Shown here piece by piece: positions 25,788-35,345 of a stretch of 64,000 nucleotides of DNA. Within the stretch, counting starts at the first letter, position 1. Every line of letters begins with the position of its first letter. The translations under genes and the position numbers were made by a program. The notes beneath the pieces were generated by a model. The model was not told the DNA's origin and ran no database searches. It saw only the letters and a program-made list of their open reading frames with translations. Location of the stretch: positions 124,001 to 188,000 of the forward strand of contig NZ_JPRK01000008.1 in the NCBI RefSeq assembly GCF_000832125.1, read 5' to 3'. The DNA is from Flavobacterium hibernum. Its GTDB lineage: Bacteria; Bacteroidota; Bacteroidia; Flavobacteriales; Flavobacteriaceae.

Positions 25788-28700
25788 CTATGTTTTTTGC
25801 TCATTTCCTTCTATTTGATTTTCCTCTTTGTCCTTCTCTTCTTTTTCTTTCTGTTTGTTTTTTTCCTTACGTATTTTTTCTTCTTTAATCATCTCCTTTT
25901 CTGCGGCACTACGACGAAAAAGTTCTCTGAATTTATTATAACTCATGGTAATAATAAAGGCAACTCCCGTTTCAACAACTTGTCCTTCTACAGCAACCTG
26001 ATATTCATTTTTTCTATAGGCACGAACCATATAACGCCCGTCTTTTGTAAGTTGATAATCTAGCGCAACGTCGCCGGCAATATTGGTGCTTTGCTCATTG
26101 GCGCGTTCCTGGCCTTCAACTGCAAAACTACTACCAACTGTTACTTTTAATCGGTCGTTTAAAAGTTTTTTAGAAACACCAACATTCAAATCAGTTCTGT
26201 TTTCTTTTGCACCTGTTGTATAATCTTCTGTAGATTCCAGATCAAATTCTAATTGAACTCCCGAAATCAATTCTCCAGCCAAATCATTCAATTGTTGCGA
26301 AAGTATTTTACTCACACTTTGTCTTGCCAAAGATTCGGCACTTGTTCCGCCGCTCTCGCTCGCAAAAGGATTTTCACCAATAAATCGATTCAAAAGCAAA
26401 AGTGCAAATACTTGTTTATTTAATTCAGCAGGTTCTTGACGAAGCTGTTCTAGTTTCGTTTTAGACTTTGTAATAATATCTGGCGAAACATCATAATTTC
26501 CATCCGGAAGCACGATATCAAAAGTTATTTCCGGCTTTAATAATTCGCCATTCATTTTCAAATGTGTCTGAAATGGGATTTTTTGTTTGTATGTGTTTTT
26601 CTCCGCCGGACTCATAGTTCCCAATTGATTTCCTAATAAATCAATTGGCGCTGTATTTACTTTATAAATTGCAGTAATATTCAAATTCGCCATTGTTGGC
26701 TCTCCATTCCAAATGATGTAACTTCCTTTTTGAATATCAAATTTTCTGCGAATCATATTAAAACTCATTTCATATGCTCCTTCTGAAAATTCATATTTAC
26801 CAGTTAAAGTTGTTTTTCCGGATGGGTCTATTCCTCCAATAAGTTCAGCTTCACCTTTTAGATTCAAATAATCTCCATTTCCTTTATCGATCACTAAGGT
26901 AAGTTCTGCTTTTTTGTCTATAGAGATCGCAACGCTTACATCCATACCAATTAATTGCGATTGATTAAGCTTATTCTCGATCGCAATGGTTTGTTTAAGT
27001 TGTAAATCATCTTCGTTTACAAATTCTACAATTCCTTCTCGCTCTGCAATTGATGGATCTGACTGCGGCAAAACAACTGTAAATTTGGTATCTTCATTGA
27101 TTTTGATCGTTCCGCCCACAATAGGGTTTGCAAGTGTTCCCTTGATATTTAGTTTGGTATCTAAAATCAAGTCACCGTAAAACATGTCATTGTCGATTTC
27201 TTTAGAATGAATTGCTCTAAAATCGTCTGCTACAACCGTTAAACCAAAATCAAAGTTGCTATAATCAGCAGATTTTATTGTTCCATCTATGGTTAACTCA
27301 TTATCATTTTCGTCATGAAAAGAAAATTTATCAAACGTAATTACGTCGTTCTGAACTGTTATTTTCTCGTCTACTGTTTTAAAGTATGAATTGAATTTTG
27401 TTACTCTGAAACCTGCTTCTTTAAAATTTAATTCGCCATTAACTTTTGGTGCGGTTGCTTTTCCTGTAATTTTAAAATTTCCAGCCAAAAATCCTTTTCC
27501 TTCAGTAAGATTTCCCATACTGAAACCTTGAATACTTTTAATTGTAAGTTTATTTACATCTAAATTAAAATCAAGATTTCCATCGTCAATTTTGTAATCG
27601 CCTGTCAGACTTACGTCATTTTCTTCGCCGGTAAGCGTTACATTTGCCGCTAATAAATTATCGGTCTTATTGTCTACTTTTATTGCAATATCTCCAACCG
27701 GTTCGCCTTTAAAAGCAAATTTTTCTACTTTTATATCTGATGTAAATATTGGCTTTGTCATTATGTTTTCAACCAAAGCTGATCCATTTATCAAACCTTG
27801 CATTAAAAGTTCGTCTTTTTTAACGAGGTTCATAATAGTCTCGATTTTGAAATTCACAAAATCGACTTTCAAAGGAGAATTATTTCCTTCATTTTGAGAT
27901 TGTACTCTTAGTTCATTGCCTGAATTCTCTAAGAAAAATTTATTTACATAAAGTCTTTTATCATCGAGTTCTATACAGTTTTCCGGATCAAGATTCCATT
28001 TATCATAATTTAGCACAAAATTATTCGAATCCAATTTCAAGGTGTTTTTACCATTCTCATGCAGTAATTCTCCTTTTATTAAATACTGCTCTTTTTGTTC
28101 TTTATCTTTTACTTGTAAAGCGTAAGAAAGAATATTATTCTGAATATTACCGGACAAACCTGCAAAAGGAATTTTAAAATCTCCGCTTTCTACAGGCGCG
28201 ATAGAAACTTGATATTCTAATGCATTTTCTTTGGCTTCGATATTTATTTTACCATCAGAAATTGTGTTTCCTCCATAAACGATTTTCGGAATTGTTCCTT
28301 TTATTGCTAAAGAATCAACAACATTATTGTATTTTCCGGTAAGGATAATAGGTTCTAAACTTGTTAATTTTGGAACGAGTTTAAAAAGCAACGGATCGTT
28401 GTCTATTTTTAATGTAAAAGCCAACCTTTGCTCATCTGATTCTCCATTTACTTTAGGATTTTTTAAATCCATGTATTTAGACAATGATTTTTTTATGGCT
28501 GCGGATAATGTCGTCAGTTTGTATTTTCCATCAACTTCTGCTTTTAAGAATTGAGAAGAGATTTTGATATTGTTTCGATTATTATCTGCAAAAGCAATTA
28601 CGCTCATTGAGTCCAAAACAATTGGTTCTGCACCTTGTGCTACCTGAATGTTCGAAAGAAATACTTTTCCGTTTAAGAAATCAGGATTACTATTAGCAAT

Positions 28701-30878
28701 ATCGGCATCGACATTTCCGCGCAATTTCATTGGTCCCGCATGTAGATTTAGCTTTTCGAGATCTGCAATATCCAGATTTAGTTTTAATTGAATGCTTGGG
28801 TATTTATCTTTTGTGTCACCGCTGGCTACTAAATCAAAATGCAAATTAGGGTCTTTCATTCCAGATTTAACAGCAAATGACCCGTTTGCTATATTTCCTT
28901 TTAATGCTAAATCTTTATAGGTGTATTTATTAAATACGGCTTTCTGCACCAATCCGTCAAATTCAGCCTGAGCTGTTTTCGGATCTAAACCTTTGCCTTT
29001 TACTTTCGCTTTAAGCGTAATTTTTCCAATTGAATCATTTTTGATCAATCGTCCTAAATCGAAATTTAATAAATAAACAGTTGCATCATAGCGTTCTTTG
29101 TTTTTAACGCGTTGATCGAATAATCCGTCTACTTTTGCATTTCCAAAACTACTGCTTAAGATCAAATTGGTATTAAAACTCTGAGCTGAACCTTTAAATT
29201 TTCCTTGTAAATTTAATTGCGATGGTATCTGAATATTTTTTGGAATTGTTCCTGCTGGCACAAACGAATAAATATCTTTTGAGGTGCTGGATAGTTTTTT
29301 AATGTCTAAATCGTAATACGCTTTTTGAGCATCAGGCAAGCCTTTTATTTTTCCCGAAAGAGAAACTTTTGTTGTTCCTATTCCGCTCATTTCGAATTGC
29401 GTAATATTCAAATCATTTACTTTTCCGCTTACGCGTGTATTCAAGTACAAAATGGCATTTGGATTTGTTTTAAATGGATTTGTTTTTTGCAAATCCGGCA
29501 CAAATAATAATATGTCTTTAAATCCTATTTTAGATTGCTTTAAATTGGCGTCGACAGAAAGCTTTTCGATATTTTTAGAAACTGCTGCAATTGATGGATA
29601 ACTAACTTTTACTTTATCCTGAAGTAATGTTTGTGGGGTTTTTAAATACAAATCAGTTAAATATGCATTTTTTGGACCGTAAAAGAAATTGGTTTTGAAG
29701 GACTCAATCTGCAATCCGCTTTTATCATTTGCGGTTAAGGTTTTTATATTTCCAGAAATAGTATCGTTTCCGTAATATAATTTCTCTGCTTTAAAATTGA
29801 TTTTATCCAAATCCATATGACTGTAATCGATACCTTTTAAAATAGGCTTCGATTGCATATCATCAAACTTGAAAGCGATATTTTCCAGACTAACATCGTT
29901 TAATTTTGCCTTCCAACCAGCCTGTTTTATTGCTGTTGTATCTAAATTTGGAGTTTGAATTTGTTTGTCTTTTGCTCCTAATCGAAGATTTCCTTTTAAA
30001 TTTTTTAATTCGAAAGTTTCTAAATCTACAAGCTGATTATTGAGGTCTATTGTATTGAATACTAAATTCAGGTTTCCTAGTTTTATTCCTGAATCTAGTT
30101 TGGAATCTTTATTATCATAAGCAATATCAATTTTAGACAAACTGATTTTACCTAATTTTAAATTGAAGTCGTTTCTTTTAGAAATTGTATCGGCAGTTTT
30201 TACTGAAACTTCGGCTATTTTCTCGACAACATCTTGGTTTAAAACAACTTTTAGTCCGCTTAAATTTATGCTCGGAATATCGAAATCCATTTTATCCAAA
30301 TCGAATTTATTGAATTTGGTATCGAAATTGGAAAGTTTTAGGCGAACGTCGTTTTTAGAAAAATCGTCTTTAAAATTAAAATTAACATTTTTCAAATCTA
30401 TCTTGACTACCGAAATTTTAAATGGTTTACTATCCGGATCTTCGACTTTGGGTTCTTTAGATTCAAAAGCTTTTATGATATAATCAAAATTAAAAACGCC
30501 ATCTTTATTTCTGGAAATATTCGCTTTTACATTTTCTAATGAAACTGAATTGATTTCGAGTTCACTGCTAACTAATTTAAACAAATCGACATCTAGCTCT
30601 AATCGTTTACCTGCCAATAGAGTATCTTTTTTTTGATCTTCAAAATAAAAACCTTCTAAAACTATGTCTTTTGGAAATTTAATAGAAATATGGTCTAACG
30701 AAACTTTAGTTTTAATTTTTCCTTGTAGATAGTTAATCGCTTTGTCCTTGGCGAAATTCTGAACTGATGGAACCTGAATTAAAACAATAAGAAGTAGTAA
30801 AAGTGCAATAATCGAAACCACGCACCAAAGTAGTATACGCAGTGCTTTTTTTAGAAAATAAATTGGTTTCTTATTCAT
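25788..30878 (-). CDS. tamB: Translocation/assembly module protein TamB
   Basis: A giant AsmA-like bridge protein of 1696 residues, counted from the ATG at 30878; a GTG 15 bases upstream is also possible. One N-terminal membrane segment (about residues 10-35, WCVVSIIALLLLLIVLIQV) anchors it in the inner membrane. The rest is long beta-rich repeats, followed by the C-terminal TamB domain. That domain is marked by GGTIKINEDTKFTVVLPQSDPSIAEREGIVEF and VFALLLLNRFIGENPF. A charged Lys/Glu tail closes the protein (KEEKIRKEKNKQKEKEEKDKEE). It spans the periplasm and meets TamL. The tamL gene follows after 5 bases, so the two form an operon. Confidence 0.93.
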   Translation of the reverse strand: MNKKPIYFLKKALRILLWCVVSIIALLLLLIVLIQVPSVQNFAKDKAINYLQGKIKTKVSLDHISIKFPKDIVLEGFYFEDQKKDTLLAGKRLELDVDLFKLVSSELEINSVSLENVKANISRNKDGVFNFDYIIKAFESKEPKVEDPDSKPFKISVVKIDLKNVNFNFKDDFSKNDVRLKLSNFDTKFNKFDLDKMDFDIPSINLSGLKVVLNQDVVEKIAEVSVKTADTISKRNDFNLKLGKISLSKIDIAYDNKDSKLDSGIKLGNLNLVFNTIDLNNQLVDLETFELKNLKGNLRLGAKDKQIQTPNLDTTAIKQAGWKAKLNDVSLENIAFKFDDMQSKPILKGIDYSHMDLDKINFKAEKLYYGNDTISGNIKTLTANDKSGLQIESFKTNFFYGPKNAYLTDLYLKTPQTLLQDKVKVSYPSIAAVSKNIEKLSVDANLKQSKIGFKDILLFVPDLQKTNPFKTNPNAILYLNTRVSGKVNDLNITQFEMSGIGTTKVSLSGKIKGLPDAQKAYYDLDIKKLSSTSKDIYSFVPAGTIPKNIQIPSQLNLQGKFKGSAQSFNTNLILSSSFGNAKVDGLFDQRVKNKERYDATVYLLNFDLGRLIKNDSIGKITLKAKVKGKGLDPKTAQAEFDGLVQKAVFNKYTYKDLALKGNIANGSFAVKSGMKDPNLHFDLVASGDTKDKYPSIQLKLNLDIADLEKLNLHAGPMKLRGNVDADIANSNPDFLNGKVFLSNIQVAQGAEPIVLDSMSVIAFADNNRNNIKISSQFLKAEVDGKYKLTTLSAAIKKSLSKYMDLKNPKVNGESDEQRLAFTLKIDNDPLLFKLVPKLTSLEPIILTGKYNNVVDSLAIKGTIPKIVYGGNTISDGKINIEAKENALEYQVSIAPVESGDFKIPFAGLSGNIQNNILSYALQVKDKEQKEQYLIKGELLHENGKNTLKLDSNNFVLNYDKWNLDPENCIELDDKRLYVNKFFLENSGNELRVQSQNEGNNSPLKVDFVNFKIETIMNLVKKDELLMQGLINGSALVENIMTKPIFTSDIKVEKFAFKGEPVGDIAIKVDNKTDNLLAANVTLTGEENDVSLTGDYKIDDGNLDFNLDVNKLTIKSIQGFSMGNLTEGKGFLAGNFKITGKATAPKVNGELNFKEAGFRVTKFNSYFKTVDEKITVQNDVITFDKFSFHDENDNELTIDGTIKSADYSNFDFGLTVVADDFRAIHSKEIDNDMFYGDLILDTKLNIKGTLANPIVGGTIKINEDTKFTVVLPQSDPSIAEREGIVEFVNEDDLQLKQTIAIENKLNQSQLIGMDVSVAISIDKKAELTLVIDKGNGDYLNLKGEAELIGGIDPSGKTTLTGKYEFSEGAYEMSFNMIRRKFDIQKGSYIIWNGEPTMANLNITAIYKVNTAPIDLLGNQLGTMSPAEKNTYKQKIPFQTHLKMNGELLKPEITFDIVLPDGNYDVSPDIITKSKTKLEQLRQEPAELNKQVFALLLLNRFIGENPFASESGGTSAESLARQSVSKILSQQLNDLAGELISGVQLEFDLESTEDYTTGAKENRTDLNVGVSKKLLNDRLKVTVGSSFAVEGQERANEQSTNIAGDVALDYQLTKDGRYMVRAYRKNEYQVAVEGQVVETGVAFIITMSYNKFRELFRRSAAEKEMIKEEKIRKEKNKQKEKEEKDKEENQIEGNEQKT

Positions 30879-31028
30879 ACGGTAATAAAACACTTTTAGA
30901 CAATTGCGTTACTAATATTGTAGTCTTATACAATTTACAAAATTGTAAAAAATATAGCTCAAATTTTTATATAATTAAGGTCAATTATTCTATAATTCTA
31001 TTTATATGTAACTATTTTCTTATTTAAA

Positions 31029-31985
31029 CTAGAATCTGATATGCGGAAGCTTCTTTTCTAGAAGTTCCATTTTTTGTTGAAGTTTGGCTAAGAATTTCTG
31101 ATGTTGTTCAGACTCCGGATTAAAACTTCGATGGCGCAGACTTTTTTGAATTTCATCGACTTCCTGCATCAATGAAACACTACTTTCATCAATATAATTT
31201 TCACTAAATCTATTCCAGATATAATCTATTGCAACCTGATTGGGATGCAACATATCCTCCGAATAAAAACGATAATCACGAAGTTCATCAATCATAATTT
31301 CGTACGAAGGAAAGTATTCTAATTTTAGATTGCTGATTTTAGATTTTAGATTAAAATGAAGTGCTGCAAACAAATGCGATTTGCTTAATTGGTTTTCGAC
31401 AAATCCGTCTTTTATGTGACGAACCGGCGATATTGTAAAAATGAAGTTTATGTTTGGATTTAAAGTTTGAATGAATTCGATGGTATTTTGAATACTTTTC
31501 TGAATAACTTCTACTGATAATAATTCCTTTAAAAATTGCTTCTGAGGTACTTTATGACAATTGGCTACAATTTGATCGCTTTCTATATTTCTATAAATCC
31601 ATGAGGTTCCATAGGTTATAATAATATGTGTCGCTTCGGTTAATTGCTTGTAAGTTTCTGAAAGTGCTTTGTTTAAAGTTTCTAATAATTCTTGTCTGTC
31701 AGAATTACTTAAATCCGAATGTACTTCATAGCTATGCCAACGTTCGTTGTAAAAGAAAACATCTTTCTCTGTGTAAAATTCTTGCTGTACAACTCTTTTA
31801 ATTATGGTTTCGATCGAAACGGGATTGAAAATAATTCCAAACGAATTGGTTTCACTTTGAAACTTAAAATAATCGAATTTCTCAGCCATATTTTCTGCAA
31901 AACAAGAACCAAGTGAAATTACTTTCGAATTATAATCGATTGGATTATTTGTTTTAGAAATTGGAATTTGGGTTCTGAATTGCAT
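31029..31985 (-). CDS. GSCFA domain protein
   Basis: A 318-residue protein with the family-naming motif in VISLGSCFAENMAEKF near residue 30. HIIITYGTSWIYRN, FIFTISPVRHIKDG and MLHPNQVAIDYIWNRF are further family blocks. The layout (GSCF, TVSPVRH-like, D..H-P near the end) is that of a SGNH-like hydrolase, with Ser of GSCF as likely nucleophile and the late DMLHP block supplying Asp/His. No substrate is known. Within the gene, 31322-31355 consists of the intergenic repeat words 'gattttagattttagatt', read in frame as SKISNLKL. No signal peptide is seen. Confidence 0.88.
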   Translation of the reverse strand: MQFRTQIPISKTNNPIDYNSKVISLGSCFAENMAEKFDYFKFQSETNSFGIIFNPVSIETIIKRVVQQEFYTEKDVFFYNERWHSYEVHSDLSNSDRQELLETLNKALSETYKQLTEATHIIITYGTSWIYRNIESDQIVANCHKVPQKQFLKELLSVEVIQKSIQNTIEFIQTLNPNINFIFTISPVRHIKDGFVENQLSKSHLFAALHFNLKSKISNLKLEYFPSYEIMIDELRDYRFYSEDMLHPNQVAIDYIWNRFSENYIDESSVSLMQEVDEIQKSLRHRSFNPESEQHQKFLAKLQQKMELLEKKLPHIRF

Positions 31986-32027
31986 GAAGTTTTATTTAAG
32001 TACGAATTTCGCCTATTTTCATCAATA

Positions 32028-32058
32028 AAAAAACCAAATACAGAAGTATTTGGTTTTT
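32028..32058. terminator. Terminator between GSCFA promoter region and lipoprotein gene
   Basis: AAACCAAATAC, loop AGAA, GTATTTGGTTT with an A-run and a T-run. It is positioned to end the leftward transcript of the lipoprotein gene at 32083-32874. Confidence 0.75.
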
Positions 32059-32082
32059 AATATAATTTTGAATTTCGATTCG

Positions 32083-32874
32083 TTAATACGTGTATTCTAT
32101 TTCATATTCTACAGTTTTACCGTCGCCTGCTAATGACGTTTGTTTCGTTGGAAAACCTTTATCATTATAAATATAACTTGTTAAATAAACAGAAGAATTA
32201 GGCAAATCACTATCTACTCTTTTAATTTTTAATATGTTGTTATTAGAAATTTCTGTTTCTTTTAATAATAAATCTAAGCCTAAAATATTTTTTAGAGGAT
32301 TATTTTTGGTGTCATATTCATAAGTTCTTGTCGATGTTACAACTCCTCTAACATTTTTATCTTCGATAAGATTACCGTCTTTATAAGTAAAACTTCCTTC
32401 GCTAATTTTTGTTTCATTTTTAGTATCTGGATCAACTTTGTAATCTATATATGAAATCAAATTATTAGAAACATGAGTATAAACTGTTTTGCCAATGTAT
32501 TGTCCGTTGGGATATTTAGTTGTGAAAGATTCTCTTGTAATTCTGGTTTTTAATTTCCCGTTTTCATAAGTATATTCAGCCTCCATATCTTTAGTTTCTA
32601 AACCTTTAGAATCCACATCAAATAACTGCTGTTTGGTAATAAAATTTCCTGTATATGTAAAATTTACTTTTGAAATTTGTGATACACTACTTACTATTTT
32701 ATTTCCATCATAAGTCAAAGTATTTTTAGTATTTGTTCCTAAATATACTGAAGGATAGATATAAGAAATTGTTTTAGGCAATATCGATTTATCTTCAGAA
32801 GAAGAGTTTTCGTCGCTTGAACACGACGTGAACACTAAAGTAAATGCACAGAAAAGCAATAAAAGTTTTTTCAT
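32083..32874 (-). CDS. Secreted lipoprotein with YD-like beta repeats
   Basis: Start chosen at the ATG at 32874, giving 263 residues with a lipoprotein signal ending FTSC. A Ser/Asp/Glu-rich tether follows. The body is built of irregular repeats: NTLTYDGNKI, AEYTYENGKLKTRI, GSFTYKDGNLIEDK, YEYDTKNNPL and SYIYNDKGFPTKQ. These resemble the beta-hairpin units of YD/RHS-like and DUF4595-type Bacteroidetes lipoproteins. They suggest a surface-exposed beta structure of unknown ligand. A TTG 30 bases upstream could extend the frame but would spoil the signal peptide. A -7 box lies 28 bases upstream. Monocistronic. Confidence 0.8.
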   Translation of the reverse strand: MKKLLLLFCAFTLVFTSCSSDENSSSEDKSILPKTISYIYPSVYLGTNTKNTLTYDGNKIVSSVSQISKVNFTYTGNFITKQQLFDVDSKGLETKDMEAEYTYENGKLKTRITRESFTTKYPNGQYIGKTVYTHVSNNLISYIDYKVDPDTKNETKISEGSFTYKDGNLIEDKNVRGVVTSTRTYEYDTKNNPLKNILGLDLLLKETEISNNNILKIKRVDSDLPNSSVYLTSYIYNDKGFPTKQTSLAGDGKTVEYEIEYTY

Positions 32875-32901
32875 ATTTTTTGGTATTTGTTTTTGGTCGC
32901 G

Positions 32902-32909
32902 CAAATATA
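32902..32909 (-). promoter_or_regulatory. -7 box for the YD-like lipoprotein
   Basis: Reads TATATTTG on the minus strand, an exact consensus match. Confidence 0.55.
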
Positions 32910-32982
32910 ATTTAAAATAATATGAATACTAAAAATTAATATTCTCGCGTAAAAATCAACGATATATAGCCAAACTATTCAC

Positions 32983-32990
32983 TACTTTTG
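32983..32990 (+). promoter_or_regulatory. -7 box for ABC exporter gene
   Basis: TACTTTTG, an exact consensus match, 26 bases before the ATG at 33017. Confidence 0.6.
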
Positions 32991-33016
32991 CATCTTCAAT
33001 AAATTTAAATTCACTT

Positions 33017-34762
33017 ATGAAATTACTATATTCCTATATAATCAAACATAAAATGCTTCTGTTTTTTGCTTTGATTATGGCTACAATAAACATCTGTTTC
33101 AGCTTATCAGACTCTGTAATTACTGGAAAATTAATGCAAGACTGCGGTGTTGGTTTGCATAAATACGAAGGAAACGAAATGGGTTTCATAAAATCATTAT
33201 CGTTTTGGCTCGGACTTTCGCTTGGTGCTGCAATGATTTCCAGAATTACGAAAAACTTTCAGGATTATTTTACCAATGTTGTGATCCAGCGAACTGGAGC
33301 TCAAATGTATACGGACGGAATTAAAAAATCTCTCGATTTACCTTACGCAGAATTTGAAGATCAACGCAGTGGTGAAACTTTAAGTAAATTAACCAAAGTA
33401 CGTACTGACTCTGAAAAATTAATTACGCTTTCGATTTCTCTAATTTTTCAAACCATAATTGGGTTCATATTTGTAATTGTATATGTTGCCAGAATCGATT
33501 ATCGTATTTCGATTATCTTTTTGATTACGGCGCCTATTATTGCTTTGATTAGTTCGTATTTAGGAAAAAAAATAAAAATTGTTTCTCGAAAAATTGTCAA
33601 TCAAACTAATGCTCTTGCAGGTTCTACAACGGAGAGTTTAAGAAATATTGAACTTGTAAAAAGTTTAGGTTTAACGTATCAGGAAGAAAAACGTTTGAAC
33701 TTAAATACTTTTAAAATTCTACATCTTGAACTGGAAAAAATTCGTTTCATTAGAAGTTTGAGTTTTATTCAAGGTACAACCGTACACTTTTTAAGAACTT
33801 GTGTGGTTTTTACTTTGTATTATTTTTTGTTTGGGAATAAAATTATTGTGGGTGATTTACTAACGATGGTATTTTTTACTTTTTTCATCTTTGGACCTTT
33901 ACAAGAATTAGGGAATTTTATCATTGCCGTAAATGAGACTAAAGTTTCGATGGAAAACTTCAAGACTTTATTGAGTGCTCCAAAAGAATTTCGCCCAAAA
34001 AATCCTAAACATGTTGGAGCAATTCAGTCTTTATTATTTTCTAATGTGAGTTTTCAGCATAAAACGGCAAAATTTAAAGCGGTCGAAAATATCAATTTTG
34101 AAATCAAACAAGGGCAAACTGTTGCTTTTGTTGGGCCATCCGGTTCTGGAAAAACAACTTTAGTAAAATTATTGGTTGGATTATATACGCCCGCTGAAGG
34201 TCGTGTACTCTACAATGATATTGATTCTACAGAAATTGATTTATTGGATTTAAGAAAACAATTAGGATTTGTAACGCAAGATGCTCAGTTATTCTCCGGA
34301 ACTATTCGTGAGAATTTATTGTTTGTAAAACCAAATGCAACCGACGAAGATTTATACGATGCACTGAAAAGAGCAAGTTGTGACAAACTATTAAAACGTG
34401 CCGAAGATGGTTTAAACACTACAATTGGCGAAGGCGGAATTAAGGTTTCGGGTGGAGAGAAACAACGTTTATCGATTGCTCGCGCGATATTAAGAAATCC
34501 GAATTTATTGATCTTTGATGAAGCAACGTCTGCATTAGATTCTATTACCGAAGAAGAAATTAATACTACCATCAGAAACATATCTGACAAAAACAGAATC
34601 ACGGTTTTAATTGCTCACAGATTATCTACTGTAATGCACGCCGATAAAATATTTGTTCTGGAACAAGGAAAAATTATTGAAGAAGGAAAACACGAAGATT
34701 TAATTGTTGAAAAAGGTTTGTATTACGCTATGTGGCGCCAGCAGATTGGGGAGAGAAAATAG
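33017..34762 (+). CDS. ABC exporter, fused permease and ATPase
   Basis: A half-transporter of 581 residues that should dimerise in the inner membrane. The N-terminal permease (about 1-310) has six hydrophobic stretches and the coupling region AEFEDQRSGETLSKL. The ATPase follows: Walker A GPSGSGKTT at about 373-381, Q-loop GFVTQDAQLFSGTI, signature VSGGEKQRLSIARA, Walker B LLIFDEATSALD and the switch histidine in LIAHRLST. The layout is that of MsbA/multidrug exporters; the substrate cannot be told from sequence. It has its own promoter and is followed directly by the inverted-repeat cassette. Confidence 0.93.
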   Translation: MKLLYSYIIKHKMLLFFALIMATINICFSLSDSVITGKLMQDCGVGLHKYEGNEMGFIKSLSFWLGLSLGAAMISRITKNFQDYFTNVVIQRTGAQMYTDGIKKSLDLPYAEFEDQRSGETLSKLTKVRTDSEKLITLSISLIFQTIIGFIFVIVYVARIDYRISIIFLITAPIIALISSYLGKKIKIVSRKIVNQTNALAGSTTESLRNIELVKSLGLTYQEEKRLNLNTFKILHLELEKIRFIRSLSFIQGTTVHFLRTCVVFTLYYFLFGNKIIVGDLLTMVFFTFFIFGPLQELGNFIIAVNETKVSMENFKTLLSAPKEFRPKNPKHVGAIQSLLFSNVSFQHKTAKFKAVENINFEIKQGQTVAFVGPSGSGKTTLVKLLVGLYTPAEGRVLYNDIDSTEIDLLDLRKQLGFVTQDAQLFSGTIRENLLFVKPNATDEDLYDALKRASCDKLLKRAEDGLNTTIGEGGIKVSGGEKQRLSIARAILRNPNLLIFDEATSALDSITEEEINTTIRNISDKNRITVLIAHRLSTVMHADKIFVLEQGKIIEEGKHEDLIVEKGLYYAMWRQQIGERK

Positions 34763-34772
34763 TTTTTTTTTA

Positions 34773-34822
34773 AATCTCGCAAAGACGCAGAGTCGCAAAG
34801 TTTTCTTTAATTCTTTGCGACT
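34773..34822. repeat. Left end of GxxExxY cassette
   Basis: Direct word CGCAAAG occurs at 34778 and 34794, then inverted at 34813. This is a direct-direct-inverted layout. It may also end transcription of the ABC gene, since the hairpin is followed by T7. Confidence 0.8.
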
Positions 34823-34854
34823 TTTTTTATTACTAAGTTTTTAAGTTTAAAAAG

Positions 34855-35232
34855 CTAGAGATTTGAAACTACTCTTTTTATACCAAGTTTTATTATTGGT
34901 ACATTAAAGTTTATAAGTAAACCTAACTTCATTTTCGTGATTTTGAGATAAGTCAAAACTTGCTTTGCATGAACATCGGTAAGTTGTTGAATTGATTTGA
35001 TTTCTAAAATTACCTTATTTTCAACTATTAAATCTGCTCTAAAGCCAATATCTAAGTTTATTTGATCCCAAATAACAGGTAAAACTTTTTGTCTTTCTAC
35101 ATTCAAACCTCGCTTAGTTAATTCATGATGCAGAATTACCTCGTAAACAGATTCTAACAATCCTGGACCAAGTTTTACATGGATTTTATAACATACATCG
35201 ACTACAATAGCTGAAATTTCATTTTCTATCAT
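34855..35232 (-). CDS. GxxExxY protein, PDDEXK nuclease-like
   Basis: A 125-residue protein of the GxxExxY family (PDDEXK_3 superfamily). The naming motif GLLESVY is at residues 24-30. The nuclease-like core has Asp67 in FRADLIV, Glu77 and Lys79 in ILEIKS, and Gln91 in AKQVLTYLK: together the D...ExK...Q layout of PDDEXK enzymes. All catalytic positions look intact. These genes are common in environmental bacteria and usually uncharacterised. Here it is the only gene between perfect inverted repeats, which suggests a link between the protein and the repeats. Nuclease activity is inference from fold. Confidence 0.9.
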   Translation of the reverse strand: MIENEISAIVVDVCYKIHVKLGPGLLESVYEVILHHELTKRGLNVERQKVLPVIWDQINLDIGFRADLIVENKVILEIKSIQQLTDVHAKQVLTYLKITKMKLGLLINFNVPIIKLGIKRVVSNL

Positions 35233-35290
35233 TTTCTCTTTTTTATAAAATTAAAGAAAAAACTTACATAAAACTATTAAACTAAAAAAA

Positions 35291-35339
35291 AGTCGCAAAG
35301 CATATAAAATACTTTGCGACTCTGCGTCTTTGCGAGATT
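35291..35339. repeat. Right end of GxxExxY cassette
   Basis: Mirror image of the left end: AGTCGCAAAG, an 11-base loop, then CTTTGCGACTCTGCGTCTTT continuing to GAGATT. It abuts the alaS stop. Confidence 0.8.
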
Positions 35340-35345
35340 AAAAAA

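Larger units (their letters stand above)
34773..35339. mobile_element. GxxExxY cassette with 28-bp perfect inverted ends
   Basis: A 567-base unit in the gap between two convergent genes. The outermost 28 bases (34773-34800 and 35312-35339) are exact inverted copies, beginning AATCTCGCAAAGACGCAG. Each end also contains a hairpin: AGTCGCAAAG at 34791-34800 with CTTTGCGACT at 34813-34822, and again at 35291-35300 with 35312-35321. The only gene inside is the GxxExxY protein. The right end stops 6 bases before the alaS stop codon. Mobility is inferred from layout; no target-site duplication is obvious in the T/A-rich flanks. Confidence 0.6.

Noticed and set aside
25587..26063. Hydrophobic plus-strand frame (Phe/Leu-rich)
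   Set aside because: Antisense of the Lys/Glu-rich TamB tail and the start of tamL; poly-AAG/GAA codons read as Phe/Leu on the other strand.
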